Assembly (NCBI GenBank): GCA_016550425.1
Contig: JABXGS010000180.1
Location: forward strand, 1-9,984
From: an archaeon
Lineage (GTDB): Archaea > Asgardarchaeota > Hermodarchaeia > Hermodarchaeales > Hermodarchaeaceae
Direction: 5' to 3'
Length of the DNA stretch: 9,984 nt
Positions 1-7,902 of the stretch are shown piece after piece. How positions within the stretch are numbered: position 1 is the first letter of the stretch; the number at the start of each line of letters is the position of its first letter. A program made the translations under genes and the position numbers. The notes under the pieces are model-generated. The model did not search any database, was not told the DNA's origin, and worked only from the letters and a program-made list of their open reading frames with translations.

Positions 1-143
1 TGACCTAAGGAGAGCCAGATGCCTCCTTTCCAGCCCCACCTTGAAGCATTGGATAGATTCGTGAAGAGAAGTGGGCCTGGGGCCAGAGCTCCACTAAAAG
101 AGATGAGAATAACACCGAAAAGAAACAAGATAAAAGGATCCAC
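1..143 (-). CDS. LysE/RhtB-family amino-acid or small-molecule exporter, N-terminus (runs off left edge)
   Basis: Reading the minus strand from a GTG at 143 gives 47 codons with no stop before the window edge. The product starts VDPFILFLFGVILI, a first membrane helix, and continues with SGALAPGPLL and then GWKGGIWLSLGH. Proteins of the LysE/RhtB/CadD export superfamily typically begin this way: one hydrophobic helix, a GxxxPGP motif, then a short loop with G(W/R)KxG leading into helix 2. The family exports amino acids or related solutes across the cytoplasmic membrane; the substrate cannot be told from this piece. A TGA lies in frame four codons upstream, so GTG is the only sensible start, with GAGG seven bases ahead as a weak ribosome binding site. 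The gene begins 49 bases after the MFS transporter stop on the same strand and may be co-transcribed with it. Family assignment is fairly secure from the motif but rests on only 47 residues. Confidence 0.72.
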   Translation of the reverse strand, partial: MDPFILFLFGVILISFSGALAPGPLLFTNLSNASRWGWKGGIWLSLG

Positions 144-192
144 AAAGGCGCCTCAAGAAGATAGTGCATGTCTTATGATGCGTTGAATGATT

Positions 193-1506
193 TTAGTCTA
201 GCGTATCCATTACTGCTATTGGTTTGTCTTCATGAATTACTTCAGTTTCACCTTCTTTCTGTCTTGGTTCTTTGATTATTAATCCAAAGAGGAAGGTCCC
301 TACCAAAACGAGACCAGCCGAAAGCAGAAAGGTATCAATGATGGCTTGGGTTGCTGCAACTTCAGGTGGGATCCCTAGATTCAGATAATCGTTCATACGC
401 CAAGTGGCATAAACTCCCCCAACAGCTGTGGGAGAAGATCCAAAGGAAATAGTCCATACACCATTGTATAAGCCAAAGAGTTGACCTCTTCGAGATTCAG
501 GAATCATATCCGCAGCAAGTGCATAACCTAGTGTATGGATTGTCGGTCGAACAATTCCGTTTACGCTATTTACCACTAACATTCCAAGGAGAGTATTGAC
601 AAACCCATAGAAAGCCGATGTAATGGCTTGAATGATTAGAGTGCCAATAATGATTGGTTTTCGACCAATGCGGTCCCCAAGAACACCCGCCACTGGCGCA
701 GCAATAAGACCAACTGCTGAATTGACATTTCGTACAAGACTAATTTCAATAGAATTGAGATTAAGACCAGTTCGCAGGTATATGGTGAACAGAGAAAGGT
801 AACAGACCCAACCTACTGTAATAAATGCCCAAACACCAAGAAAGATAAGATAATTACTTGGGTAACGATCTCGCCATTTAGGCTTCGTTATTTTTAATTG
901 AGAACCACTGTTCGATAAGGCTGAGGTTATTACTGAAGGAACTTCCGGGACAGTTGCGACAAGAGTTATCACGCTACTAAACATGATACCCGCAGCAATA
1001 GGAAAAACCCAGTAGAATCCTGCACCAGGAAGTGGGAAGTCATAGAGAAACCCAATAACCGTAGCACCAAAAATTCGACCAATAATGCCAACAGCGTTAA
1101 TTCGACCCATTAGCGTTGATCGGATACCAGGTTCAGTTAGGTCTGCGAAAAGTGCGGACCAGCCAGTGTTAGACATTGACCAGATAGCTTCGGTAATTGT
1201 AAGACCAATAATGATGGTCCAGATTGTTACGTTAGTCCATATCAGTAGATAACCAATTCCAGCAGTAGTTTCTCCCACCACAATGAGTAATCGGCGCCTG
1301 CGTATATGATCGCTTAACCGACCCCACACAAAGGTTTGCATAGCTGCATTTGCAAGCATAGGCAAAGTGATCACAAGCCCGAGTTGAATGAAATCAGCAC
1401 CTAGCACTTCAGCCATGAATAAGGTGAGGAAGGTGTAGAAAATGGCCCGACGGGCATTGATCATGAATTCAAAGGAACCCATGCCTAGCTGAATAGTTGT
1501 CCGCAC
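193..1506 (-). CDS. Major facilitator superfamily (MFS) transporter, 12 TM
   Basis: This is an integral membrane secondary transporter of about 437 residues, the usual MFS length. Twelve hydrophobic segments can be picked out, six on each side of a polar central loop at about residues 187-218. The MFS signature (motif A) appears in both halves: GRLSDHIRRRR between helices 2 and 3 (about residue 62) and GDRIGRKP between helices 8 and 9 (about residue 277). The C-terminal tail of about 25 residues is charged and cytoplasmic. The general make-up resembles drug or metabolite efflux MFS proteins, but the substrate cannot be inferred. For the start, a TGA directly precedes a possible TTG at 1512. 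GGTGA at 1513-1517 overlaps neither and sits six bases before the GTG at 1506, which I prefer; ATG at 1482 is a further alternative just before helix 1. It lies 78 bases downstream of the dehydrogenase stop with a hairpin between, and 49 bases upstream of the LysE-type gene, which suggests a two-exporter unit. Confidence 0.9.
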   Translation of the reverse strand: MRTTIQLGMGSFEFMINARRAIFYTFLTLFMAEVLGADFIQLGLVITLPMLANAAMQTFVWGRLSDHIRRRRLLIVVGETTAGIGYLLIWTNVTIWTIIIGLTITEAIWSMSNTGWSALFADLTEPGIRSTLMGRINAVGIIGRIFGATVIGFLYDFPLPGAGFYWVFPIAAGIMFSSVITLVATVPEVPSVITSALSNSGSQLKITKPKWRDRYPSNYLIFLGVWAFITVGWVCYLSLFTIYLRTGLNLNSIEISLVRNVNSAVGLIAAPVAGVLGDRIGRKPIIIGTLIIQAITSAFYGFVNTLLGMLVVNSVNGIVRPTIHTLGYALAADMIPESRRGQLFGLYNGVWTISFGSSPTAVGGVYATWRMNDYLNLGIPPEVAATQAIIDTFLLSAGLVLVGTFLFGLIIKEPRQKEGETEVIHEDKPIAVMDTLD

Positions 1507-1553
1507 TCCCAATCACCCATTAAGGTTCGAGCAAAGTAGAAAAGGAGACGAAT

Positions 1554-1572
1554 GGGCGTCTACTTCACGCCC
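1554..1572 (-). terminator. Hairpin terminator after the 3-hydroxyacyl-CoA dehydrogenase gene
   Basis: A perfect 6-bp stem (GGGCGT at 1554-1559 pairing with ACGCCC at 1567-1572) encloses a 7-nt loop. It sits 12 bases past the dehydrogenase stop codon. On the minus strand it is followed by a pyrimidine-rich stretch (CTCCTTTTCTACTTT). Both strong stem and T-rich tail fit termination of the minus-strand dehydrogenase transcript. The T-tract is interrupted, so read-through into the MFS gene is possible. Confidence 0.5.
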
Positions 1573-1584
1573 TTACATTAGAGA

Positions 1585-2781
1585 TTAGTACTTATGGAAG
1601 CCTTCTTTGGTCTTCATTCCAAGCCTGCCATCTTTAATCATTTGTTTCAGTAAGGGATGAGGAGAATAGAAGTCGTCATATTCCTTAGCGACAACTTCGA
1701 GTTTCTCGACCACAGCATCGATGCCCAGAGAGTCAGCAAGTTCTAAAGTGCCTACAGGTTGATTGAACCCCAGTTTCATCGTCTTATCGATATCCGCAGG
1801 AGTAGCAACATCATCAGCTACCAATTCAGCAGCCCGATTGATGCCAACCACAACGACCAATTGAGGATCAAACTTTTCAGCTAACTCTTGGGACCAAACT
1901 GATGGCCGTTGCCAGCGATTCCCAGGATGCTCATAGAAGCCTTTTCCAGTCTTCGCGCCTAATTCTCCTTTCTGGACTTTTTCTTCGATGCATTTAGCCA
2001 TCTTCATGCCGGAAATCCGTGTGGTCATGAATTTTAGTACATTATACACCACATCAATCCCAACGAAATCCAAGAGTCCAAAGGTACCCATTGGAAGCCC
2101 CAACTTCATAGTTGTAGCTGAGTCAATCTCTTCAGGAGTGAATTTACCAGTATCAACTAGTTGTCCCACAAAATTTAGAGGGAACATCTGAATACCATTC
2201 GCGATAAAACCTGGCACATCCTTATTACACATTACTGGTTCTTTCCCCATCTTCTCTGTGAGACCGTAAATCACCTTAGCCGCTTCATTCGATGTCTTCT
2301 CACCTTTAATAATTTCAACGATATTCATACGAACGACTGGTGAAAAAAAGTGCATGCCAACAACTTTCTCTGGATGTTTCGTTGCTTTCGCCACGTCGGT
2401 GATGGGGAGTGAACTTGTATTTGTGGCGAGGATAGTATGTTTTGGTGCTTTTGCTTCGATGTCAGCAAATACTTCTTGTTTCAGTGAAAGGATTTCAGGA
2501 ATGGCTTCAACGATCAAATCGGTTTCCCTGATTGCTTCATCGCGATCGGTCGAGATGGTTATGCGGGCGAGAATCTCATCATGATCAGCTTGGGAAATTT
2601 TGCCTTTTTCAAGGAATTTGCCAAGGCTCCATTTGATGTTGTTGAGACCCTTTTGGACGAATTCATCTTTGATATCGACCATAGTTACAGGGAACCCGGC
2701 TTGGGCGAAGGATTGGGTGATACCGTGACCCATGAGTCCTGCCCCAAGGACGGTGATGTTTTTTACGTCTTCAGCTTTCAT
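1585..2781 (-). CDS. 3-hydroxyacyl-CoA dehydrogenase (NAD-dependent), duplicated C-terminal domain
   Basis: This soluble enzyme oxidises (S)-3-hydroxyacyl-CoA to 3-oxoacyl-CoA with NAD+ in beta-oxidation or the reverse butyryl-CoA route. Numbering from ATG 2781 (398 residues), the Rossmann domain has the dinucleotide loop GAGLMG at 13-18. Asp36, at the end of the second strand, favours NAD over NADP. The family active-site set is intact: Ser in NTSS (121-124), His144 in GMHFFSP, Glu156 in the VEII strand, and Asn195 in FIANGI. Two C-terminal 3HCDH domains follow, at about 189-284 and 306-398; each ends in the characteristic pattern GxKTxxGF(Y/H). This is the doubled form also found in PaaH-like and archaeal enzymes, here without the crotonase domain fused to many archaeal homologues. 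GGTGAT at 2786-2791 is spaced correctly for the ATG at 2781; ATGs at 2784 and 2793 are alternatives. Whether the substrate is 3-hydroxybutyryl-CoA or longer acyl chains is not visible. Confidence 0.95.
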   Translation of the reverse strand: MKAEDVKNITVLGAGLMGHGITQSFAQAGFPVTMVDIKDEFVQKGLNNIKWSLGKFLEKGKISQADHDEILARITISTDRDEAIRETDLIVEAIPEILSLKQEVFADIEAKAPKHTILATNTSSLPITDVAKATKHPEKVVGMHFFSPVVRMNIVEIIKGEKTSNEAAKVIYGLTEKMGKEPVMCNKDVPGFIANGIQMFPLNFVGQLVDTGKFTPEEIDSATTMKLGLPMGTFGLLDFVGIDVVYNVLKFMTTRISGMKMAKCIEEKVQKGELGAKTGKGFYEHPGNRWQRPSVWSQELAEKFDPQLVVVVGINRAAELVADDVATPADIDKTMKLGFNQPVGTLELADSLGIDAVVEKLEVVAKEYDDFYSPHPLLKQMIKDGRLGMKTKEGFHKY

Positions 2782-2785
2782 CATT

Positions 2786-2815
2786 ATCACCATGCAAATT
2801 TAGTATAGTGTATAG
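2786..2815 (-). promoter_or_regulatory. Likely archaeal promoter and ribosome binding site of the dehydrogenase gene
   Basis: On the minus strand two TATA-like words, CTATACA (2809-2815) and CTATACT (2802-2808), lie in an AT-rich stretch. They are followed by GGTGAT (2786-2791), a full match to the archaeal Shine-Dalgarno. An archaeal TATA box directs initiation about 25 bases downstream, which here falls near 2786-2793, immediately at the gene start. The transcript would then have almost no leader, and the 2793 ATG might not even be transcribed. The TATA assignment is inferred from spacing and composition only. Confidence 0.4.
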
Positions 2816-2875
2816 ATTTGTACGGAGGTTGGTACCTGATGTTCTTAAAGCTTAACCTTGCTTTTGGAAGTTAGC

Positions 2876-5800
2876 TTATGGGAGTAACCCAAGGAGTTGA
2901 AAGATAATCGTCCGAGTTTGTGGAATGAGTAGGAGGATGAGTAAAGTGATAAGAATTCCGAGTGTGCCATAGACGATTTTTACCTTGTTACGACCCCAGA
3001 AGGAGGCATGGAGTTTGTGCATGTGTTCAGTGCTGTGTTTGTAACGGGCAAACATCCATGGGAGTTGATCTGCAAATAATCCAATGGATTTTCCTTCCAC
3101 AAAATAGTCTGCAATAGACTGATGTATTGGGGCACCGTCCTTAACTGTCAATGGTTCAGGAGTATTCCAGTTAAACAGAAAGTCAATAATCGGATTAACT
3201 CCACTCGCTTTCACAGCGTTTTGATACCACAGTTCACGATAATGGTAATCACTCGTAATCCATTCGATTTTACCGGTTCGGGCGTTGACCCAGATATCGG
3301 CGCGTTCCCAGTCGTCATGAGGGAGGGGTAAGGTAAATTCGAGGGGCCAGAACCAGACATAGCGGTAGACCCAATAGGCGTCGGCTTCCAGCCAAGTGTT
3401 GATGCCATAGGCTAGATTTTCTGGATGTGCAGCAGGATGGAAGTCTTGAGGAATTGGCTGCCATTGTTTGCCAGTCCAATATCGGGCTTCGGGGTATTGT
3501 ATCCATTGGTCCTTTCCACGGATTCGAGTTTTGAAATAGGGATTGAGTTCTCGACGAGTGCTATAGAAGTAAAGGCTGGCGGTGTGGATTTTGGGGGGAC
3601 GTCCGAAGTATTTGGCGATGAAATTGAATCGACGGCTGAAGCTAACATGGGGTCGGGTCCAGAGTTCGATTTTTCGAGGATTGACGAGGTTGCGGATGAT
3701 CGTTGTTTCGCCTTCACCAGGTGGGTTGATGATGAGGTCGCAGCGGTCTTTTTCACGAGCCATGATACCGATTTCATGAGGAAAGGCGCGTTGTCGGAAA
3801 CCGCGAATGTATTTGGATTGTCCGCCACTACGGTCGTTGCCTTTTAGTTCATATTCATTGGTTTGATATTCACCTTGCCAGTCATCACGGTAGAGACCAT
3901 GTTCGTATCGTTGACTCCAATAGTCGCGGAACAGGTGGGCACGGGGTGGTTTGAAGATTACTGGACCATCTTGTTTGTTTCGTGCCCAGCAAGCACGAAT
4001 GAGTTCAATGAATCCTAAACGTTGACCAAGGGCAAAACCCGTTATTGTTAGCGGGGTGTCAGCATCAACTCCGAGTGAAGTTAAAGCGTATCGAATTTCG
4101 GATTCAAAAGAGTCAGGGTAGGAATCAAGGGGTGCTTCGCGATGAAAATCAGCAGTAAGGCGACGTATGCCGAAGAGAGTTGAACTGGCAGCTTTGAAGG
4201 TGAATAGAGCTTCAACCCATTCACCACGTCCATCTTCAAATTCAACATAGTAATCGGTAATGAGGAGTTTTGGATTCCATGTTTTCGGATCGAGAAAAAT
4301 GTCTAGTCGATGATTGGTCCACCCTTGTCGATAGTTGGCTCCCGGTGCTGGAGTTTTTTCGCCTGGTTCGAAACAGACCCAGAGGCGATAGATGTAGTAT
4401 TCGCCATCGTAGTTGGAGTCTCCGATGAAGACAGTTCCATAGAAAAGTTCTTGGAAGTTTACACCGTTCCGGAGACGAGGCATTGCAAGTTCCTCAGCGG
4501 TCATGATTCGCGGGGGGGTTCGGATATGTAAGAATTCATATTCACCGCCGATGGTTCCTGGAACGGGCATCTCAAGCGAAATTTTACTGGTGACTTGGTA
4601 ATTATTACCTGATTGGAACTCGCGTTCTCCATTATATCTGAGGATGAATCGATAGGGCACATGTTTGAGATATTTTGTTAGTTCAACCGCTTCAGAACCT
4701 ATCGTAATGGTAGGAGTAAGAGTGTGGGGATTGACATAGTCTTTGATTTCATATTCGGGAGCGAATCGAGGTACATAAAGGGGAAGCTGGGCTCCTTCCT
4801 CAAATGTTATTCCAAAGCTTTCTTCCCACTTGTCACCTAATTCCTGTGCCCAATTTGTTTCAGCCTTCAGGATCTTTGGACGGCTGGCAATCTTGAAAAA
4901 TAGGGTTTGAATGGCGAGGAGGTCGTTCGTTCCTTGTTGATATATCCCAAAGCTAACTGGAAATACTTGGCCAGGAAGGATATTTCCTTCACGGGCGGAT
5001 TTGGTAAACACAGTGAAGAAAGCGGCTTGAGTTAATTCATCAATGGTTGAGATAGAAGACTCTGAACTTGTTATTTCTTCAGAAGCCCCTTTGAGGATGC
5101 CTAAGGGCATTCCACTATAGTCGCCAGTCCACATAACACCCAGCCATGGTTGTTCTCCCGATATTTGTTCGGAGGGTGAATCTGGCTCCATATCAGGTGA
5201 GGCCATACTAGCGAGAACTACAGGAATTGGTCGGGGAGGACCGAAGGCATCAGCAGGTTTGCCATAAGCCGTCTGTCCATCGAGTTCATAAGCCTCATCA
5301 TCGGTTCCGATGTAGAAATTCTTCATTGTGACTTGTGAAATGTCTCTTGATGACTTCCAAGGTTGAGTTGTGCTTGGGGAAATATGGGGAAGAACCCCCA
5401 AGGGTCGAATGGAGATATTAGTTGAATTCTTATCCGAGATATTGAGGACGGCTAGTTTTACTGGGGTTTCAGCTTCGAAGTAAATCGTTGCTTCTGTCGC
5501 AAAATCTGGGTATATGCCTATAGCAAACTCGCCATTGAGGAATTCTTTGAGTTCTTCGCGTAGAAATCGCATTTTTTCAAGAGCAGGTTCGGGTAACTTG
5601 AGTCGTTGGGCTAGGATTAAGGCTTCACGAGTATATTCTAATGCTCGGAGAAACACGGCGAGTGTCCAATTTTCAATTCCCACATGGGTTTGAAGAAACC
5701 CGACTATATCAAGTATATCTGCTACTGTGTCAGGGGTCCTTCGACGAATAGAATAAAGTCCAACAAGTTCGTCACAAACATTGAGAACCTCTTGGAGCCG

Positions 5801-7735
5801 TTCTCCGGTTGGACGGGCACCACTTCCTTCTTCCTCACTAATTGTAGTTACTAGTTCTCGGAGCCAGATTTCCAAGCATGCAATTGCTTCATGGTGACGA
5901 TTAAGTAGCTCGTAGGCATTTTTCGCTCGGAAGAGGTTTCTTCCCCCTTCTTCCTCATTGCCTTCCTCCAAGTGAGCAAGTCCAGTAAGCCAACTGCTGT
6001 ATGCAGCACGTCGCCGTATGTCTTCTGGATCTCGATAGGGTATCCAAGTGTCATTAGATCCTCCAATACGATTTTCACTAGCACTGAGTTGGAGTCGATA
6101 AGCTTTCGAAAAAAGATCTGCAGCGGAAGCAAAATCGTTTGAAGGGGCTGCGCCCCAGAAAGGCATTGCATCTGGTTCGACAATGTCATCAACTGGAGTT
6201 TCACTTTGGTCAGGAGTAATGACAGTCTCAGTTTCAGCTTCAAGATAGCTGAGATTTTGCCGGAGTTGACCCTGGTTGAGTTTGCAGATAGCTGCAACCC
6301 AGTATAAACCTAAACTTTTGAAAAGGTCAACCACATCACCGAATTCGACTTCAGCATCAATTAACAAATCAAATAATTCGTCTTGGTCGGGAATGACTAA
6401 AAGATCAAAGACACGCTGGCGAAGCTCTTCTTTGGACCCAATATCCAACACATCGCTGACAATTCCCACACGATACAAATCCGAGATGAGTTTCAAACAA
6501 ATAACATAGAGTCCGCGAGCAGATCCTTCACAGAGCCATCGAAAGACCATGGCTAAATCAATAACCGGTTGATCTTGTCGTTGTTGGGCTTGGATGAGTA
6601 TTGCACCTGCTTGATTCGCAAGTTCTTGAAATGCTTGTGACCCTTCATAGCCACGTTTTACCATCTCAAAGATAGCGATTAGTCCTTTAACTGCTTTTGC
6701 GGAATCATCCACAATGGCTATGCGTTGATAGCCAAGCCGTTCAAGCAAAGTGAGAATGAAATCAGCGGCATATTGCGTTAGACTGAGGCTTTTTTGTTTA
6801 GCTTCTTCACGTGAAAAGCCATCGATATCTTGTGTAATTCGAAGATAAGCTAATGCACCTTCCATATAACTAGCAACGAAACGTTGGATGGAGGGCGTTG
6901 GTTTCGTAAGCTCTTCTTTTCCGACTTGCTCGAAGAATTCAGCTAAAGCACGAAATCGGTTCAAAGTATTTTCATCGTCTGAACCAGCAACAAGCGCTAA
7001 GGCCTCGACTTCATTCCACAAGAAAGTCGCAGCCAATGGAATATTCACATCAGGATCTTGTTGGCGGTGGGAAACAGCAGTCATTGCTGTTTTTCGGAAA
7101 AACTCCATTGCCTCAGTGAGCATGGCTTTATCGCGATCGGAAAGCTCATCAGACACGTTACTGAGCAGTTTTTGAATTGCTCGTCCGATAATTAGGACAT
7201 TTGCTGCATCATCAAGTTGTTCATAGCAGCGATATTCACGTATTATTGCAGGAATCGCTGCGAGAGATGAATCCTCAGCTTTTCGGGCTTGGACAACCGT
7301 GCTGAAGCTTTTTGCCGCCCGACGCCATTCTTTTGCGACGCCAAACATCGTTCCTGCAGCATCGAGAGCCTCCAGAGCTTGATTACGAATAATTTCATGC
7401 GCTTTGGTTGCAGCATCTGCTCTATCCTCATCAGAACGATAAACGTAATCATCATAATGCACTTGGTCTGCAAAGTATTGTTCCAGCTCGCGCCACCGGG
7501 TCGCGATAGTGTCAAAGTCCCGAGCAATTGAGCGAGCTACTTCGATTTCTAATTGAGAAGGTTCAGATGCAGATTCAATACGTTGGAGGAGTTCGTCGAT
7601 TTGAACTAGGATATCTAGGATGCCTTGTCCCTTCTCTTTTGTCAAATGCTTAGCAATATCCTCAAGATTATCTCTGGCTTTTTGGAAGAGGATTCGATAA
7701 GTTTTCACCAAAGTGTCATGATCTAACGATGCCAT
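2876..7735 (-). CDS. Giant predicted tail-anchored protein: alpha-solenoid, beta-rich regions, Trp/Tyr-rich duplicated region, C-terminal TM
   Basis: I do not recognise this 1619-residue protein as a member of any named family. It has no signal peptide. Residues about 1-500 are almost wholly helical and solenoid-like; an acidic linker lies at about 500-525. Helical, TPR-like repeats follow to about 735, with the clearest (WLTGLAHLEEGNEEEG) near 582-597. Residues about 735-1080 look beta-rich and are interrupted by a Ser/Glu/Pro-rich low-complexity part near 840-900. Residues about 1095-1546 are unusually rich in Trp, Tyr and Arg and contain two copies of one domain (separate entry). A single strong membrane helix, about 1587-1605 (IVYGTLGILITLLILLLIP), is followed by only 14 residues, which predicts a tail-anchored protein with nearly all its mass in the cytoplasm. 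ATG 7735 is chosen over TTG 7753 because AAGGAG lies nine bases before it. The architecture suggests a membrane-attached scaffold; no enzymatic motif is evident and function is unknown. Confidence 0.88.
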   Translation of the reverse strand: MASLDHDTLVKTYRILFQKARDNLEDIAKHLTKEKGQGILDILVQIDELLQRIESASEPSQLEIEVARSIARDFDTIATRWRELEQYFADQVHYDDYVYRSDEDRADAATKAHEIIRNQALEALDAAGTMFGVAKEWRRAAKSFSTVVQARKAEDSSLAAIPAIIREYRCYEQLDDAANVLIIGRAIQKLLSNVSDELSDRDKAMLTEAMEFFRKTAMTAVSHRQQDPDVNIPLAATFLWNEVEALALVAGSDDENTLNRFRALAEFFEQVGKEELTKPTPSIQRFVASYMEGALAYLRITQDIDGFSREEAKQKSLSLTQYAADFILTLLERLGYQRIAIVDDSAKAVKGLIAIFEMVKRGYEGSQAFQELANQAGAILIQAQQRQDQPVIDLAMVFRWLCEGSARGLYVICLKLISDLYRVGIVSDVLDIGSKEELRQRVFDLLVIPDQDELFDLLIDAEVEFGDVVDLFKSLGLYWVAAICKLNQGQLRQNLSYLEAETETVITPDQSETPVDDIVEPDAMPFWGAAPSNDFASAADLFSKAYRLQLSASENRIGGSNDTWIPYRDPEDIRRRAAYSSWLTGLAHLEEGNEEEGGRNLFRAKNAYELLNRHHEAIACLEIWLRELVTTISEEEGSGARPTGERLQEVLNVCDELVGLYSIRRRTPDTVADILDIVGFLQTHVGIENWTLAVFLRALEYTREALILAQRLKLPEPALEKMRFLREELKEFLNGEFAIGIYPDFATEATIYFEAETPVKLAVLNISDKNSTNISIRPLGVLPHISPSTTQPWKSSRDISQVTMKNFYIGTDDEAYELDGQTAYGKPADAFGPPRPIPVVLASMASPDMEPDSPSEQISGEQPWLGVMWTGDYSGMPLGILKGASEEITSSESSISTIDELTQAAFFTVFTKSAREGNILPGQVFPVSFGIYQQGTNDLLAIQTLFFKIASRPKILKAETNWAQELGDKWEESFGITFEEGAQLPLYVPRFAPEYEIKDYVNPHTLTPTITIGSEAVELTKYLKHVPYRFILRYNGEREFQSGNNYQVTSKISLEMPVPGTIGGEYEFLHIRTPPRIMTAEELAMPRLRNGVNFQELFYGTVFIGDSNYDGEYYIYRLWVCFEPGEKTPAPGANYRQGWTNHRLDIFLDPKTWNPKLLITDYYVEFEDGRGEWVEALFTFKAASSTLFGIRRLTADFHREAPLDSYPDSFESEIRYALTSLGVDADTPLTITGFALGQRLGFIELIRACWARNKQDGPVIFKPPRAHLFRDYWSQRYEHGLYRDDWQGEYQTNEYELKGNDRSGGQSKYIRGFRQRAFPHEIGIMAREKDRCDLIINPPGEGETTIIRNLVNPRKIELWTRPHVSFSRRFNFIAKYFGRPPKIHTASLYFYSTRRELNPYFKTRIRGKDQWIQYPEARYWTGKQWQPIPQDFHPAAHPENLAYGINTWLEADAYWVYRYVWFWPLEFTLPLPHDDWERADIWVNARTGKIEWITSDYHYRELWYQNAVKASGVNPIIDFLFNWNTPEPLTVKDGAPIHQSIADYFVEGKSIGLFADQLPWMFARYKHSTEHMHKLHASFWGRNKVKIVYGTLGILITLLILLLIPQTRTIIFQLLGLLP
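3098..3421 (-). repeat. Internal protein repeat, unit 2 of the giant protein
   Basis: This stretch encodes about residues 1439-1546 of the giant protein. Its landmarks match those of unit 1 in the same order: ENLAYG, YWVYRYVW, W-ERADIWVNARTG, EWITSDYHYREL, then AVKASGVN and PLTV. The copy is shorter and exceptionally aromatic (WVYRYVWFWP). It lies about 40 residues before the membrane anchor. The match is by eye; a profile comparison would be needed to set the exact borders. Confidence 0.5.
3989..4453 (-). repeat. Internal protein repeat, unit 1 of the giant protein
   Basis: This stretch encodes about residues 1095-1249 of the giant protein (numbered from ATG 7735). Its core reads QELFYG, then YYIYRLWV, then W-x-NHRLDIFLDPKT, then LLITDYYVEF, then ALTSLGVD with PLTI after a short gap. 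The same ordered landmarks recur in the second unit (3098-3421). Unit 1 is the longer copy, with an extra hairpin-like insertion between the YR-W strand and the DI strand and another after ITDYY. Divergence is large, so the duplication is old. No known domain name can be attached. Confidence 0.5.
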
Positions 7736-7902
7736 CTTGGAGTGCTCCTTCAAGTCCGATTCGCTGACACTGTAGGACAGTAGATGCCAACGAATTTCTT
7801 CTGTTCATAGATGTTTCTCCTCAAAAGCTCTTCCACTCCGAGGAGTATCTAGCATTTTCCTTTCTGCTCAAAGGAGATTAAAGAACAAGAAAAGGAAGAG
7901 GG
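7736..7902 (-). promoter_or_regulatory. Leader/upstream region of the giant gene, with small dyads and mini-ORFs
   Basis: This 167-base stretch separates the terminator of the upstream unit from the giant gene's ATG. It holds the gene's ribosome binding site (AAGGAG at 7745-7750). It also contains two short perfect inverted repeats: ACTGT-AGG-ACAGT at 7769-7781 and ACTCC-GA-GGAGT at 7835-7846. Two tiny reading frames on the minus strand (7805-7855 and 7716-7808), each with a purine-rich site ahead, lead into the giant gene; they are discussed as a finding. No convincing TATA box is seen; TTTAATCTCC near 7875-7884 is the best weak candidate. The dyads could be operator half-sites or small RNA hairpins. 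Confidence 0.3.

Noticed and set aside
19..186. A 55-codon plus-strand frame starting MPPFQPHLEA with AAGGAG six bases ahead of its ATG
   Set aside because: The opposite strand encodes a recognisable LysE-type N-terminus over most of the same bases (1-143), with a hydrophobic helix and the PGP motif; the plus-strand product is basic, featureless and resembles nothing known. The good ribosome binding site is probably coincidence.
2834..2868. AAAGC...GCTTT inverted repeat downstream of the giant gene, considered as its terminator
   Set aside because: The stem is 5 bp of mostly A-T pairs without a T-rich tail on the minus strand; too weak to annotate.
3425..3847. A 140-codon plus-strand frame and a 138-codon minus-strand frame (3412-3828) within the giant gene
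   Set aside because: Both lie wholly inside the giant gene, in a segment that contains its aromatic-rich region and continues seamlessly in its frame; neither product shows a domain or a credible start site.
5851..6297. A 148-codon minus-strand frame overlapping the giant gene
   Set aside because: It is a frame shadow of the TPR-like region; the giant gene's own frame shows coherent helical repeats here and there is no sign of a frameshift.
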